This document shows, one piece after another, positions 53,767 to 61,483 of a stretch of DNA of 64,000 nt. The DNA lies in the NCBI RefSeq assembly GCF_012927085.1, contig NZ_JABBFX010000001.1, forward strand, positions 3,348,001 through 3,412,000, read 5' to 3'. A program made the position numbers and the translations under genes. This DNA comes from Ramlibacter agri (GTDB lineage Bacteria; Pseudomonadota; Gammaproteobacteria; Burkholderiales; Burkholderiaceae_C). The number at the start of each line of letters is the position of its first letter. Within the stretch, counting starts at the first letter, position 1. The notes under the pieces are model-generated. The model was given only the letters and a program-made list of their open reading frames with translations. It searched no databases and had not been told where the DNA came from.

Positions 53767-54963
53767 ATGCCCCTGCAATTCGCCGACCGCCTGAACAACG
53801 TTGAAACTTCCGCCATCCGCGAGCTGTTCAAGCTCCTGGGCAAGCCCGGCATCATCAGCTTTGCCGGCGGCTTCCCGGACAGCGCCATGTTCGACGTGGA
53901 GGGCCTGCGCGAGGCCTCCGCCCGCGCGCTGCAGGAGGAGCCGGGCGCCGCGCTGCAATACGGCGCCACCGAAGGCTACGAACCGCTGCGCACACAGCTG
54001 GCCGCCTTCGAGCGCAGCAAGGGCGTGACGGACATCGAACCGCAGCAGCTGATCGTCACCACCGGCAGCCAGCAGGCGCTGGACCTGATCGGCAAGACCC
54101 TGGTCAACCCGGGCGACAAGGTGATCGTCGAAGGCCCGACCTTCCTGGCCACCATCCAGTGCTTCCGCCTCTACGGCGCCGACGTGATCCCGGCGCCCAT
54201 CGACGCCCAGGGCGTGCAGGTCGACAAGCTCGAAGCCCTGATCAAGGAGCACAAGCCCAAGTTCGTCTACCTGGTGCCGACCTTCGGCAACCCCAGCGGC
54301 GCGCTGCTGACGCGCGAGCGGCGCCTGAAGGTGCTGGAGCTCGCGGTGAAGTACCAGACCCTGATCGTCGAGGACGATCCCTATGGCGACCTCTATTTCG
54401 GCGATGCGCCGCCGCCTTCGATGCTGGCCTTGTCCAGGGACGTGCCAGGCAGCCGCGAGTGGGTGGCCCACTGCGGCAGCATGAGCAAGGTGCTGAGCCC
54501 GGGCCTGCGCGTGGGCTGGCTGGTGGCGCAGCCGGAGCTGCTGCAGCGCGCGGTGATGTGCAAGCAGTTCAGCGACGCCCACACCAGCACTTTCGCCCAG
54601 GCGACCGCCGCCCAGTACCTGAAGGCCGGCCGCATGCCTGCCACCTTGAAGCGCGTGCGCGAGGTCTATGCCGAGCGTGCCCGCACGATGGCCGTGGCCC
54701 TGAAGCGCGAACTGGGCGATGCGATCGAGTTCATCGAGCCGCAGGGCGGGCTGTTCTTCTGGGCCCGCCTGACCGGCGCGGGCGGCAAGGTCAAGGATGC
54801 GAACGAGTTCGCGAAGCGGGCGATCGAGAAGGGCGTGGCCTTCGTGCCTGGCGCGCCGTTCTTCGCGAAGGATCCGGACCTGAGCACGCTGCGGCTGTCG
54901 TTTGCGACGGCGGGGGTGGAGAAGATCGAGGAGGGGTTGGGGCGGCTGGGGCAGGCGCTCTGA
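53767..54963 (+). CDS. PLP-dependent aminotransferase, class I/II (LysN/2-aminoadipate type)
   Basis: 398 residues, fold type I. Starts MPLQFADRLNNVETSAIRELFKLLGKPGIISFAGGFPD, as in 2-aminoadipate and other MocR-like stand-alone aminotransferases. The PLP lysine is Lys241 in SMSKVLSPGLRVGW, the ring-stacking region is TTGSQQALDL, and YLVPTFGNPSG and EDDPYGDLYF bind the cofactor. It transfers amino groups, typically from aromatic or branched amino acids or aminoadipate. The start was placed at 53767 because homologues begin there; an ATG at 53734 adds a non-conserved stretch. It is 37 bases after tphR and may be co-transcribed. Confidence 0.9.
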   Translation: MPLQFADRLNNVETSAIRELFKLLGKPGIISFAGGFPDSAMFDVEGLREASARALQEEPGAALQYGATEGYEPLRTQLAAFERSKGVTDIEPQQLIVTTGSQQALDLIGKTLVNPGDKVIVEGPTFLATIQCFRLYGADVIPAPIDAQGVQVDKLEALIKEHKPKFVYLVPTFGNPSGALLTRERRLKVLELAVKYQTLIVEDDPYGDLYFGDAPPPSMLALSRDVPGSREWVAHCGSMSKVLSPGLRVGWLVAQPELLQRAVMCKQFSDAHTSTFAQATAAQYLKAGRMPATLKRVREVYAERARTMAVALKRELGDAIEFIEPQGGLFFWARLTGAGGKVKDANEFAKRAIEKGVAFVPGAPFFAKDPDLSTLRLSFATAGVEKIEEGLGRLGQAL

Positions 54964-54986
54964 GGGTTGCGATCTTGCGTTCGAAA

Positions 54987-55013
54987 TCCAATGCGCATAG
55001 CATGCGCATTGGA
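54987..55013. promoter_or_regulatory. Operator-like 27-bp palindrome upstream of ccdA
   Basis: TCCAATGCGCAT (54987-54998) and ATGCGCATTGGA (55002-55013) form a perfect 12-base inverted repeat with a 3-base centre. Its right end overlaps the GGAGGA ribosome site of ccdA. This is the expected place and shape for the autoregulatory site of a CcdAB complex. Confidence 0.7.
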
Positions 55014-55023
55014 GGATTCCGTC

Positions 55024-55266
55024 ATGCCTTCGCAAACTGATCGTAAACGTGCCGTCAACCTGACCTTGAGCGAGGGCTTGGTGGAACAGGCCCGCGGCTA
55101 TACGGACAACCTGTCCGCAACGGTTGAAGAACTGCTCACCGGCTACGTCGCTTCGCAAGACGATGCCCGGCAGGGCCGGCGCGAAATGGCCGACGCGTGC
55201 GCCGCGGACTGGAACGCCGTGCATGAAGCCATAGGTTCCTTCGCCGACGAGCACTCCACGCTCTGA
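55024..55266 (+). CDS. ccdA: CcdA-type antitoxin
   Basis: 80 residues. The N-terminal part MPSQTDRKRAVNLTLSEGLVEQARGYTDNLSATVEELL is the ribbon-helix-helix DNA-binding region. The C-terminal acidic tail (ACAADWNAVHEAIGSFADEHSTL) matches the CcdB-wrapping segment of CcdA, including the conserved W/N and F-x-D-x-x-x pattern. It is overlapped by the toxin start (the final A of its TGA is the A of the toxin ATG). It neutralises CcdB and, with it, represses its own promoter. Confidence 0.9.
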   Translation: MPSQTDRKRAVNLTLSEGLVEQARGYTDNLSATVEELLTGYVASQDDARQGRREMADACAADWNAVHEAIGSFADEHSTL

Positions 55267-55595
55267 TGGCGCAATTCGACGTCCACCAGAACAAGGGGGC
55301 GTTGCGGGAAGCGATCCCTTTCGTGGTGGTCGTGCAGTCGTCCCAGTTCGACCGCTACCGGCGCCGCGTGGTTGTTCCCCTGGTGCGAAGCAAGATGGTG
55401 CCTGCCGGCGGGACCGATCTGCGGTCGCGAATGAACCCGGTGTTCCGGGTGAAGAACATCGAGGTCGTATTGCATCCGCTCGATGTCGTTTCCGTGGCGG
55501 TCGACCAGCTTGGGCCCAAGGTGGCCTCGTTGGCCGAGCACGGCCAGACGATCACCGATGCTCTCGACGAGTTGCTGACCAGGACCCGGGGATAG
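55266..55595 (+). CDS. ccdB: CcdB-type gyrase-poison toxin
   Basis: 109 residues. MAQFDVHQNKGALREAIPFVVVVQSSQFDRYRRRVVVPLVR follows the CcdB pattern (Q.DV..N......PY.VDVQSDLLD...TRVVVPL). The C-terminal region, where gyrase contact residues lie (W-G-I in F-plasmid CcdB), reads TDALDELLTRTRG; the terminal Trp-Gly-Ile is not present, so target or potency may differ. It is coupled to ccdA by a one-base overlap. Chromosomal location suggests a stabilising or stress role, not plasmid maintenance. Confidence 0.88.
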   Translation: MAQFDVHQNKGALREAIPFVVVVQSSQFDRYRRRVVVPLVRSKMVPAGGTDLRSRMNPVFRVKNIEVVLHPLDVVSVAVDQLGPKVASLAEHGQTITDALDELLTRTRG

Positions 55596-55615
55596 GCGCG
55601 GGCCGCGCCTCGGAC

Positions 55616-56653
55616 TCAGGCAGCGAGACGGAGGCGCCTGCCTTTGACTCGGCCGAACAGGTCCTTGGGGTCCGGCAACTCGGGAACGAGGTCAAGCGTC
55701 TCACCGACACCCAGCGCCTCGGCGGCATCGCGCAGGTAGCGCAGCGCCGAGAAGTCTTCCAGAGCGAAGCCCACCGAGTCGAACACGGTGATCTCCGAAT
55801 CGAGTTGGCGGCCAGGACGGGCGCCCGCCAGCACCTGCCAAACCTCTGTCACGGGAAAATCGCGCGGCATCTGCTGGATGTCGCCTTCCGCCCGCGTCTG
55901 CGGCTCGTATTCGACGAACACCGAAGCAACCTCCAGCACACCCGGGTGCAGTTCGGTCTTCCCCGGGCAATCGCCACCCACCGCGTTGACGTGCATGCCG
56001 CGCTCCAGCATCTGCGGCGTGAGGATGGTCGCATTCGTCTTGTCGGCGGTGACCGTGGTCACGATGTTCGCGCCTCGCACTGCCTCGGCGATGCTGGCGC
56101 AGCGCACCAGCCGCAAGCCCGTGCCCTGCAGGTTGCGCACCAGCTTGTCTGTGGCCAACGGATCGACGTCGTACAGGCGAAGCTCCTCGATCCCCAGCAG
56201 ATGCTGGAACCCCAGCGCCTGGAACTCGCTCTGTGCGCCATTGCCGATCAAGGCCATCACCTTGCTGCCAGGACGCGCCAGCACCTGCGCAGCCACGGCC
56301 GACATCGCCGCGGTACGCAGCGCGGTCGTCAAGGTCAGCTCGCTCAGGAGGCGCGGCATGCCGGTCGCCACATCCGCCAGCACGCCGAAGGCCATCACGG
56401 TCGGCAAGGCCTGCAGGTGGTTCCGCGGATGCCCGTTGACGTACTTGAAGCTGTAGCTCTGCGCATCGGACACCGGCATCAGCTCGATCACGCCCAGCCC
56501 GGAATGCGCCGCCAGCCGGGCGCTCTTGTCGAAGGACTCCCAGCGCAGGAAGTCGGCCCGGATGTTGCCGGCGATGCCCGCGATGCAGGCCGCCACGCCG
56601 CGCTCGCGGACGATGGCCGCGACGTCGGCGACGCTCAGGAACAGGGTACGCAT
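55616..56653 (-). CDS. Ornithine cyclodeaminase/mu-crystallin family enzyme
   Basis: 345 residues. The family start is MRTLFLSVADVAAIVRERGVAACIAGI. YKYVNGHP-like FKYVNGHPRNHLQALPTV is the substrate region, VMALIGNGAQSEFQALGFQHLLG is the NAD-binding Rossmann site and VNAVGGDCPGKTELHPGVL follows. It is close in length and motifs to bacterial ornithine cyclodeaminase (ornithine to proline plus ammonia). The related lysine/alanine-type enzymes cannot be excluded. It is divergent from an Lrp/AsnC regulator 114 bases away, which probably controls it in response to an amino acid. Confidence 0.88.
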   Translation of the reverse strand: MRTLFLSVADVAAIVRERGVAACIAGIAGNIRADFLRWESFDKSARLAAHSGLGVIELMPVSDAQSYSFKYVNGHPRNHLQALPTVMAFGVLADVATGMPRLLSELTLTTALRTAAMSAVAAQVLARPGSKVMALIGNGAQSEFQALGFQHLLGIEELRLYDVDPLATDKLVRNLQGTGLRLVRCASIAEAVRGANIVTTVTADKTNATILTPQMLERGMHVNAVGGDCPGKTELHPGVLEVASVFVEYEPQTRAEGDIQQMPRDFPVTEVWQVLAGARPGRQLDSEITVFDSVGFALEDFSALRYLRDAAEALGVGETLDLVPELPDPKDLFGRVKGRRLRLAA

Positions 56654-56767
56654 GTTCGTCTCCCAATGACTGGGAACAGTCTCGCCCGGGCGCGTGCCAA
56701 TGAAAATCGGCAAGAATGCAGCGAAACACCCGCCTTCCTGCCATTCCGGCAGGGGCGACCTGGCGAA

Positions 56768-57193
56768 ATGGCAATGGACGAAGTCGACCAGCAGCTCATC
56801 GCGCTCCTGCGGCAGGACGCGCGCATGAGCGTCGCCGATCTCGCGCACAAGCTCGGCGTGTCGCGCGGCACCGTCACCAACCGCATCCGCAAGCTGGAAG
56901 ACTCGCAGGTGATCGTCGGCTACACGGTGAAGCTGCGGCCGGAAGCCGAGCCGGACCGCATCCGCGCCTGGATGGGCGTGATGGTGGAAGGCAACCAGAC
57001 GCGGCAGGTCATCGCCAGCCTCCTCGGGGAGCCGGGCGTCGCGGCGCTGCACGACACCAACGGGCGCTGGGACCTGCTGGCGGAGCTGGAGGCGCGCTCG
57101 ATGGGCGAGCTGTCAGAGGTGCTGGAGCGGATCCGGCTGATCAGCGGGATCCGGAGCACGGAGACCAACATCCACCTGGCGACGTATCGCTAG
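56768..57193 (+). CDS. Lrp/AsnC-family transcriptional regulator
   Basis: 141 residues from MAMDEVDQQLIALLRQDARMSVADLAHKLGVSRGTVTNRIRKLEDSQVIVGYTV, the standard helix-turn-helix. It is followed by the RAM effector domain (GEPGVAALHDTNGRWDLLAELEARS). An ATG six bases downstream is equally possible. It is divergent from the ornithine cyclodeaminase-family gene. The gap contains TCCCA-N5-TGGGA and CCTGCC-N5-GGCAGG dyads (the second at 56737-56753) that could be its sites. Likely activates amino-acid breakdown when its effector is abundant. Confidence 0.92.
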   Translation: MAMDEVDQQLIALLRQDARMSVADLAHKLGVSRGTVTNRIRKLEDSQVIVGYTVKLRPEAEPDRIRAWMGVMVEGNQTRQVIASLLGEPGVAALHDTNGRWDLLAELEARSMGELSEVLERIRLISGIRSTETNIHLATYR

Positions 57194-57200
57194 GGCAGCA

Positions 57201-57226
57201 TGGATCCCGGCTTGCGCCGGGATGAC
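57201..57226. repeat. REP-like palindromic repeat, copy 2
   Basis: ATCCCGGC (57204-57211) / GCCGGGAT (57216-57223), loop TTGC, inside TGGATCCCGG...GGGATGAC. It is the same family as the inverted copy at 41243-41269. It lies between two convergent stops (Lrp and the membrane protein) and may also end transcription. Confidence 0.65.
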
Positions 57227-57229
57227 AAC

Positions 57230-58474
57230 TTACATCAGCAATCCCGCCAGCTTCTTCACCAGATCCTCCATGGGCATGATGGTGAGCGCCAGCGGCGCGA
57301 TGGGCAGGAAGAGGGCGCCGGCCAGCTGCACGATGGCATCGCGCGTGATCGGGGTGAAGCGCATTTCCTTCACCACCTGGTAGCTGTTGCCCAGGTCGGC
57401 CAGCGACTGGATGTCGCCGCTGCCGATGAGGGGCTCGTCCGCCGGCGCCGCGCCGTGCACCCACTTGCGGTCGAACTCGCGCACGTAGCGTTCCGCCAGC
57501 GCGCCGTATTCGCGCAGGCCCGCCCGCTTGGCTTCGGCCAGCTGCGGCATGAACACCAGCAGCGGCCCGAACACCAGCAGGGCCAGGAAGGCGGCCATCA
57601 AACCGAGTTCCAGCTTGAAGTCCAGCAGCTGCGCGCCGGCGAAGAAGATGCGGTTGGCCAGCTGCGCCGACACGATCGCGCCGTGCGCCAGCGCCAGCAC
57701 GGCGAAGGCATAGACGGTGTTGCTCAGGAAGCCCAGCCCGCCCACGCGGTCCGGGTGCGTGGGCACCAGCGCCAGCCGGATGCGCGAGACCTGCCACAGG
57801 AAGCGGGCCCAGATGAACATCCGGAAGTACCAGCGCAGCAGCAGGAACTGGAACATCGGCACGCTGAGGTAGCCGTACCAGACGCCGGCCGGGGTCAGGA
57901 CGCTGCCGCCGGGGACGACCGTGCCGTACCACGAAGTGGTGTTCAGCACGCCGTACTGGCGCCAGACCACCAGCACGCCGAAGCCATAGACGAATGCGAT
58001 CAGCAGCACCTCCGCCAGCACCGAGTTGCGCAGGGCGAAGGCGCTGTGCACCGCTTGCTGGAACCGCTCGCGGCAGTCGTCCGGCACCAGGCGGCGGTCG
58101 AGGAAGGTGCGCGCGATGCGCCGCAGGCGCTGGTGCACCACCAGTTCCGCCAGGATCAGCAAGGGCAGGGCCACCAGGAAGCGGATTTGCACCTCCAGGT
58201 CGTAGACGAAGGGCACCGGCACGCTCCCGGGCAGCAGCCGCCCTTCGAACACCGACAGCACCAGCAGCGGCAGCCAGGCGATCGCGGCGATCGTGACGAT
58301 GCGCTTGCGCAGCATGTGCAAGGTATCGTCGCTCAGGCGCGCGCGCAGCAGCAGCTGGTACAGCGGGCCGCCGAGGACGAGCGAGAAATTGTTCGTTTCC
58401 TCGCCGATGTCTTCGCCCGCGAGCAGCGGGTGCGGCGGCATTTCGTCCGGGTCCAGGGCCTGGCTTTCGTTCAT
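57230..58474 (-). CDS. Multi-pass membrane protein of unknown function (414 aa)
   Basis: 414 residues from MNESQALDPDEMPPHPLLAGEDIGEETNNFSLVLGGPLYQLLLRARL. Six to seven hydrophobic segments are visible, among them VTIAAIAWLPLLVLSVFEG, FLVALPLLILAELVV, VLLIAFVYGFGVLVVW and LMAAFLALLVFGPLLVFMPQL. A cytoplasmic stretch carries AKRAGLREYGALAERYVREFDRKWVHG. No transporter, sensor or enzyme motif is evident to me. The C-terminus ends in another hydrophobic helix. Its start has a modest ribosome site and the gene is divergent from a DedA-type gene. Confidence 0.8.
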   Translation of the reverse strand: MNESQALDPDEMPPHPLLAGEDIGEETNNFSLVLGGPLYQLLLRARLSDDTLHMLRKRIVTIAAIAWLPLLVLSVFEGRLLPGSVPVPFVYDLEVQIRFLVALPLLILAELVVHQRLRRIARTFLDRRLVPDDCRERFQQAVHSAFALRNSVLAEVLLIAFVYGFGVLVVWRQYGVLNTTSWYGTVVPGGSVLTPAGVWYGYLSVPMFQFLLLRWYFRMFIWARFLWQVSRIRLALVPTHPDRVGGLGFLSNTVYAFAVLALAHGAIVSAQLANRIFFAGAQLLDFKLELGLMAAFLALLVFGPLLVFMPQLAEAKRAGLREYGALAERYVREFDRKWVHGAAPADEPLIGSGDIQSLADLGNSYQVVKEMRFTPITRDAIVQLAGALFLPIAPLALTIMPMEDLVKKLAGLLM

Positions 58475-58540
58475 CGGCTGGAACTCCTTTTCCAACCATC
58501 CATGTTGTCTACCCGGCCGTTGGTGTACAACTAGGGCAAG

Positions 58541-59170
58541 GTGTTGTTCGAACTGTTCCTCGGCTTCTTCTACGGCCTGGACCCGGCGTCCATGGCCGCG
58601 TGCGTGTTCCTGGTGCTGTTCGGCGCCGGCATGGGCCTGCCCCTGAGCCAGGACCTGATGCTGCTGGCGGCGGCGCCCCTGACGCTCATGGGCGTGCTGC
58701 CTCCGTTGAAGCTGGTGGCGCTGGCCTGGGTGGCCTTGCTGGCGGGCGACGCCGTGACCTTCTGGACCGGCCGCTATTTCGGGGCGCGCTGGATCCGCCT
58801 GCCGTGGGCGCAGCGCGGCGTGCCGCCGGCGGCCCTGCAACGGCTGGAGGAGGGCACGCGCCGGCGGGGGCCGCTACTGGCCTTCTTGGCGCGCTTCCTG
58901 CCCGGGCAGCGCGCCACGCTGTATTTCGCCTATGGGACCCTGCACATGCCCTGGCGGCAGTTCCTGGCCTTCGATGCGCTGGCCGCGGCCATCCACGTGC
59001 CGCTGCTGGTGTACGGCGTGCGCCTGCTGCACTGGCGCTGGGAAGCCTGGCAGGCGCCACTGGACCACATCGACGATGCGCTCACCTTGGCGCTGATCGC
59101 GCTGGTGTTCTTCTGGTACCGGCGGCAGAAGCGGCTCAGCCCGCCAGCATCCGCAGCAGCGTCTCGTTGA
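58541..59170 (+). CDS. DedA/VTT-domain membrane protein
   Basis: 209 residues from a GTG start with AGGGCAAG upstream. It has five or six membrane segments. The VTT (SNARE-associated) core is visible in LAGDAVTFWTGRYFGARWI and FLARFLPGQRATLYFAYG, the equivalent of the conserved R..PG.R.......G motif of DedA proteins. DedA proteins act in membrane lipid (undecaprenyl phosphate or phospholipid) translocation. The C-terminus is a short basic tail. Its last 35 bases overlap the 3' end of a convergent hydrolase gene. Confidence 0.85.
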   Translation: MLFELFLGFFYGLDPASMAACVFLVLFGAGMGLPLSQDLMLLAAAPLTLMGVLPPLKLVALAWVALLAGDAVTFWTGRYFGARWIRLPWAQRGVPPAALQRLEEGTRRRGPLLAFLARFLPGQRATLYFAYGTLHMPWRQFLAFDALAAAIHVPLLVYGVRLLHWRWEAWQAPLDHIDDALTLALIALVFFWYRRQKRLSPPASAAASR

Positions 59171-59984
59171 ACACCTGCGGCGCCTCGTACTGCACCCAGT
59201 GCCCGGCGTCCTTCACCATCAGCACCTTGCGCACGCCAGCGGCGTGCAGCGCTTCCTTCAGTTCCGTCAGCTTGCCGGTGTAGAGCACATCCTGCTCGCC
59301 GTAGATCGCCTGCACGGGGACGGTGATCCGGGTCAATGCGCGGGCCAGGGCGTCGGTCATCGCCAGCCGCCGGCGCGGCATGCGGTCGTGCGGCACGTTG
59401 GCGGCCTGCAGTTCCACGGCCAGTTCGTCGACCGCTGATTCGCGCCACAGCATCAGCGTCTTCAGGTTGCTGCGGTGGGCGGCCAGCTGCGCTGTGCGGT
59501 CTTCCAGGTGGCGCCAGGCCGTCAGCGCCACGCGGCGGTCGCGCAGGCCCAGGCCGGGTGCGCCCACCACGATCAGGCGTCGCACGAGCTCCGGATGCCC
59601 CGCCGTCAGCAAGCCGGCGGTGAGGCCGCCGAAGGAGAAGCCGACCAGGTCCACCGGGGCTTCGCCCACCAGGAGCGGCAGGCCCTGGGCGAGCGCTTCC
59701 GCCGCGCCATCGGCGTCCTTGTTGCCGGCCGGCAGGTCCGAGTCGCCCATGCCGGGCAGGTCCGGGACCAGCACGCGGCGGCCCGCCGCGGCGAGCGCCT
59801 CGACGTTGCGGATCCAGTGCGTCCAGCTGCCGCTGCCGCCGTGGAACAGCACCAGCGGCTGGCCTTCGCCCCAGGCATGCCACGTGATTTCGCCGTCGCC
59901 GCAGGGCGTCGTGTGGCAGGTGGCGTGGGAGAGGACGCGGAGGGCTTCGGGCGGGAGGGACGACGCGAGGGACTGCTGGGACAT
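59136..59984 (-). CDS. Alpha/beta hydrolase
   Basis: 282 residues, no signal peptide. LVLFHGGSGSWTHWIRNVEAL provides the oxyanion region and the nucleophile elbow is LVGFSFGGLTAG (Ser). Catalytic acid and base are in AIYGEQDVLY and VKDAGHWVQYEAP. The layout matches esterases and meta-cleavage C-C hydrolases. It overlaps the convergent VTT gene by 35 bases and precedes no obvious partner gene. It might be a general carboxylesterase. Confidence 0.85.
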   Translation of the reverse strand: MSQQSLASSLPPEALRVLSHATCHTTPCGDGEITWHAWGEGQPLVLFHGGSGSWTHWIRNVEALAAAGRRVLVPDLPGMGDSDLPAGNKDADGAAEALAQGLPLLVGEAPVDLVGFSFGGLTAGLLTAGHPELVRRLIVVGAPGLGLRDRRVALTAWRHLEDRTAQLAAHRSNLKTLMLWRESAVDELAVELQAANVPHDRMPRRRLAMTDALARALTRITVPVQAIYGEQDVLYTGKLTELKEALHAAGVRKVLMVKDAGHWVQYEAPQVFNETLLRMLAG

Positions 59985-60006
59985 CCTTCGATTGTCGCCG
60001 CGGCGC

Positions 60007-60636
60007 TCACCAGCGCGCCGGCAGGGGCTTCAGCAGGACGATGCGCTGGTCCTTCTTGGCGACGTAGCCGCCTGTCTCCAGGTCCTTCATCAGGCGGCTC
60101 ACCATCTCGCGCGAGCAGGCCAGGTGGCCGGCGATCTGCTTGTGCGTCATCGGCTCGGGGATGGTGCGGATGCCTTCGGCATCGGGTTCGCCCGCCAGTT
60201 GCTCCAGCAGGCGCTTGGCCCGCCCGTAGACGTCGATCAGTGCCAGGCTGCGCGTGCTTTCGGTGGCCAGGCGGGCGCGGCGGATCAGGCGGCCCATCAT
60301 CTCCAGCGCGAAACCCGGTTCCTCGGCGATGTAGGCCAGCAGCGTTTCGCGCGTGATCACCGCGCAGCTGGTGGCCTCCATCGTCTCCACGTTGGCGGAG
60401 CGCGGGCCGCCGTCCAGCGACATCTCGCCCACGTATTCGCCTGGGCCGTAGATGCCCAGGGTCACTTCCTTGCCCTGCGTGTCGGCAGCGAAGGCGCGCA
60501 GCCGGCCGCTGCGCACGATGTACAGCGTGCTGCCGATGTCGCCTTCCTGGATGAGAAGCAGGCCGCGCCGATAGCTCCGCAGCGTGCCGCGTGCGGCCAG
60601 CGCCTCCGTGTGGGTGGGGGCGCCGCCGCTCGTCAA
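60007..60636 (-). CDS. Crp/Fnr-family transcriptional regulator
   Basis: About 209 residues. The cyclic-nucleotide-binding beta roll spans residues about 15-125 (LLLIQEGDIGSTLYIVRSGRLRAF, GEYVGEMSLDGGPRSANVETMEATSCAVI). The C-terminal HTH is MTHKQIAGHLACSREMVSRLMKDLE. Glu and Arg of the CRP phosphate-binding cassette (GEMSLDGGPRSA) are present, so cAMP or a related ligand may bind; no Fnr cysteines are seen. No ATG is available: TTG 60636 overlaps the stop of the upstream LuxR-type gene (TTGA) and is the best start, implying coupled translation. Confidence 0.85.
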   Translation of the reverse strand: MTSGGAPTHTEALAARGTLRSYRRGLLLIQEGDIGSTLYIVRSGRLRAFAADTQGKEVTLGIYGPGEYVGEMSLDGGPRSANVETMEATSCAVITRETLLAYIAEEPGFALEMMGRLIRRARLATESTRSLALIDVYGRAKRLLEQLAGEPDAEGIRTIPEPMTHKQIAGHLACSREMVSRLMKDLETGGYVAKKDQRIVLLKPLPARW

Positions 60637-61310
60637 AGCAGGGCGTGCGCGCCCATGGGCGCGGCAAGGTGGAGGCTGACGGGCACGACGGGGGGCAGGG
60701 CGGCCACCCGCTGCACCAGCAGCCGGATGCTGTTGATGCCGGTCTTCAGGCGCAGCGCCCGCACCTGGGTGCGCACGGTGCACAGCGACACGCCGTGGGC
60801 GCTGGCGATGTCCTGCACGTCCAGGCCTTCGCACAGGCCGCGCAGCACGGCCTCTTCCTTCGGCGTCAGGCCGTGGGTGCGCGAGAAGAAGCCGAGGTTC
60901 AGGTTCTGCGTGCCGTGCTGGCGCGCCAGCATCAGCAGCACCGGGCCGCCGGCGCCTTCGTAGGCCTCGAACAGCGGCACGCAAGCCGCGGGCAGGGGGT
61001 CGCCCTCGCCGCGCAGCATCAGCATCTGGCGCCGGCCCTGGGCGGCGGCGCCCACCGCGCGGCGGAACTCGTCGGCCTGCAGGGGCGTGTGGCTGGCCAC
61101 CCGGCCGCCCGCCACGTGGAGAAAGCGCGCCCGCGACAGCTCGTGCCGCGCCAGGTGGTTGGCGTGCCGCAAGGTGCAATCGGCATCGACCAGGATCAGG
61201 CCGTAGTCGATCTCTTCCAGCGCACGCCAGGCGAGATCCACCTCCGTGGCGACGGGGCGCAGCCGGGCGGCGGAAGGAGCCGGGGAGAAGACGATGGTCT
61301 GGGCTTGCAT
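60633..61310 (-). CDS. LuxR-type HTH regulator with PAS-like sensor region
   Basis: 225 residues from MQAQTIVFSPAPSAARLRP with AAGGAG before the ATG. Residues about 25-70 (AWRALEEIDYGLILVDADCTLRHANHLARHEL) look like a PAS-type sensor. The C-terminal 60 residues are a LuxR/GerE HTH (LTPKEEAVLRGLCEGLDVQDIASAHGVSLCTVRTQVRALRLKTGI). No receiver domain is present. It is divergent from the hydrolase-caspase gene 173 bases away and coupled to a Crp-type gene. The two regulators are likely to control that locus or themselves. Confidence 0.85.
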   Translation of the reverse strand: MQAQTIVFSPAPSAARLRPVATEVDLAWRALEEIDYGLILVDADCTLRHANHLARHELSRARFLHVAGGRVASHTPLQADEFRRAVGAAAQGRRQMLMLRGEGDPLPAACVPLFEAYEGAGGPVLLMLARQHGTQNLNLGFFSRTHGLTPKEEAVLRGLCEGLDVQDIASAHGVSLCTVRTQVRALRLKTGINSIRLLVQRVAALPPVVPVSLHLAAPMGAHALL

Positions 61311-61333
61311 GCTGTGCTCCTTCTCATTGTGGT

Positions 61334-61357
61334 GCAACAAGTCTAAAAATTTGTTGC
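61334..61357. promoter_or_regulatory. Inverted repeat between LuxR-Crp pair and caspase gene
   Basis: Perfect GCAACAA (61334-61340) / TTGTTGC (61351-61357) with a 10-base AT-rich spacer, 24 bases upstream of the LuxR start. The divergent gap also holds the hairpin CCATCC-TGA-GGATGG (61408-61422) in the caspase leader. The first dyad is a good candidate operator for one of the two regulators. Confidence 0.5.
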
Positions 61358-61483
61358 CCGAAGCAAATACGGCCCGTACCCCGTGGCGTGTGATCCATTC
61401 ACCTCCTCCATCCTGAGGATGGTTCGTGTCAGCCGTATTTCCTATCTTGCGGTCCAACCGGGCCATCCCGGCAGGGGGAAGGG

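Noticed and set aside
55595..55609. GGCGCG-N3-CGCGCC hairpin after ccdB as a terminator
   Set aside because: Short stem without a T-run; plausible but not supportable against background.
61365..61440. Distant inverted pair AAATACGG / CCGTATTT in the caspase leader
   Set aside because: Arms are 60 bases apart; could be chance, and the nearer 7-base dyad is a better operator candidate.
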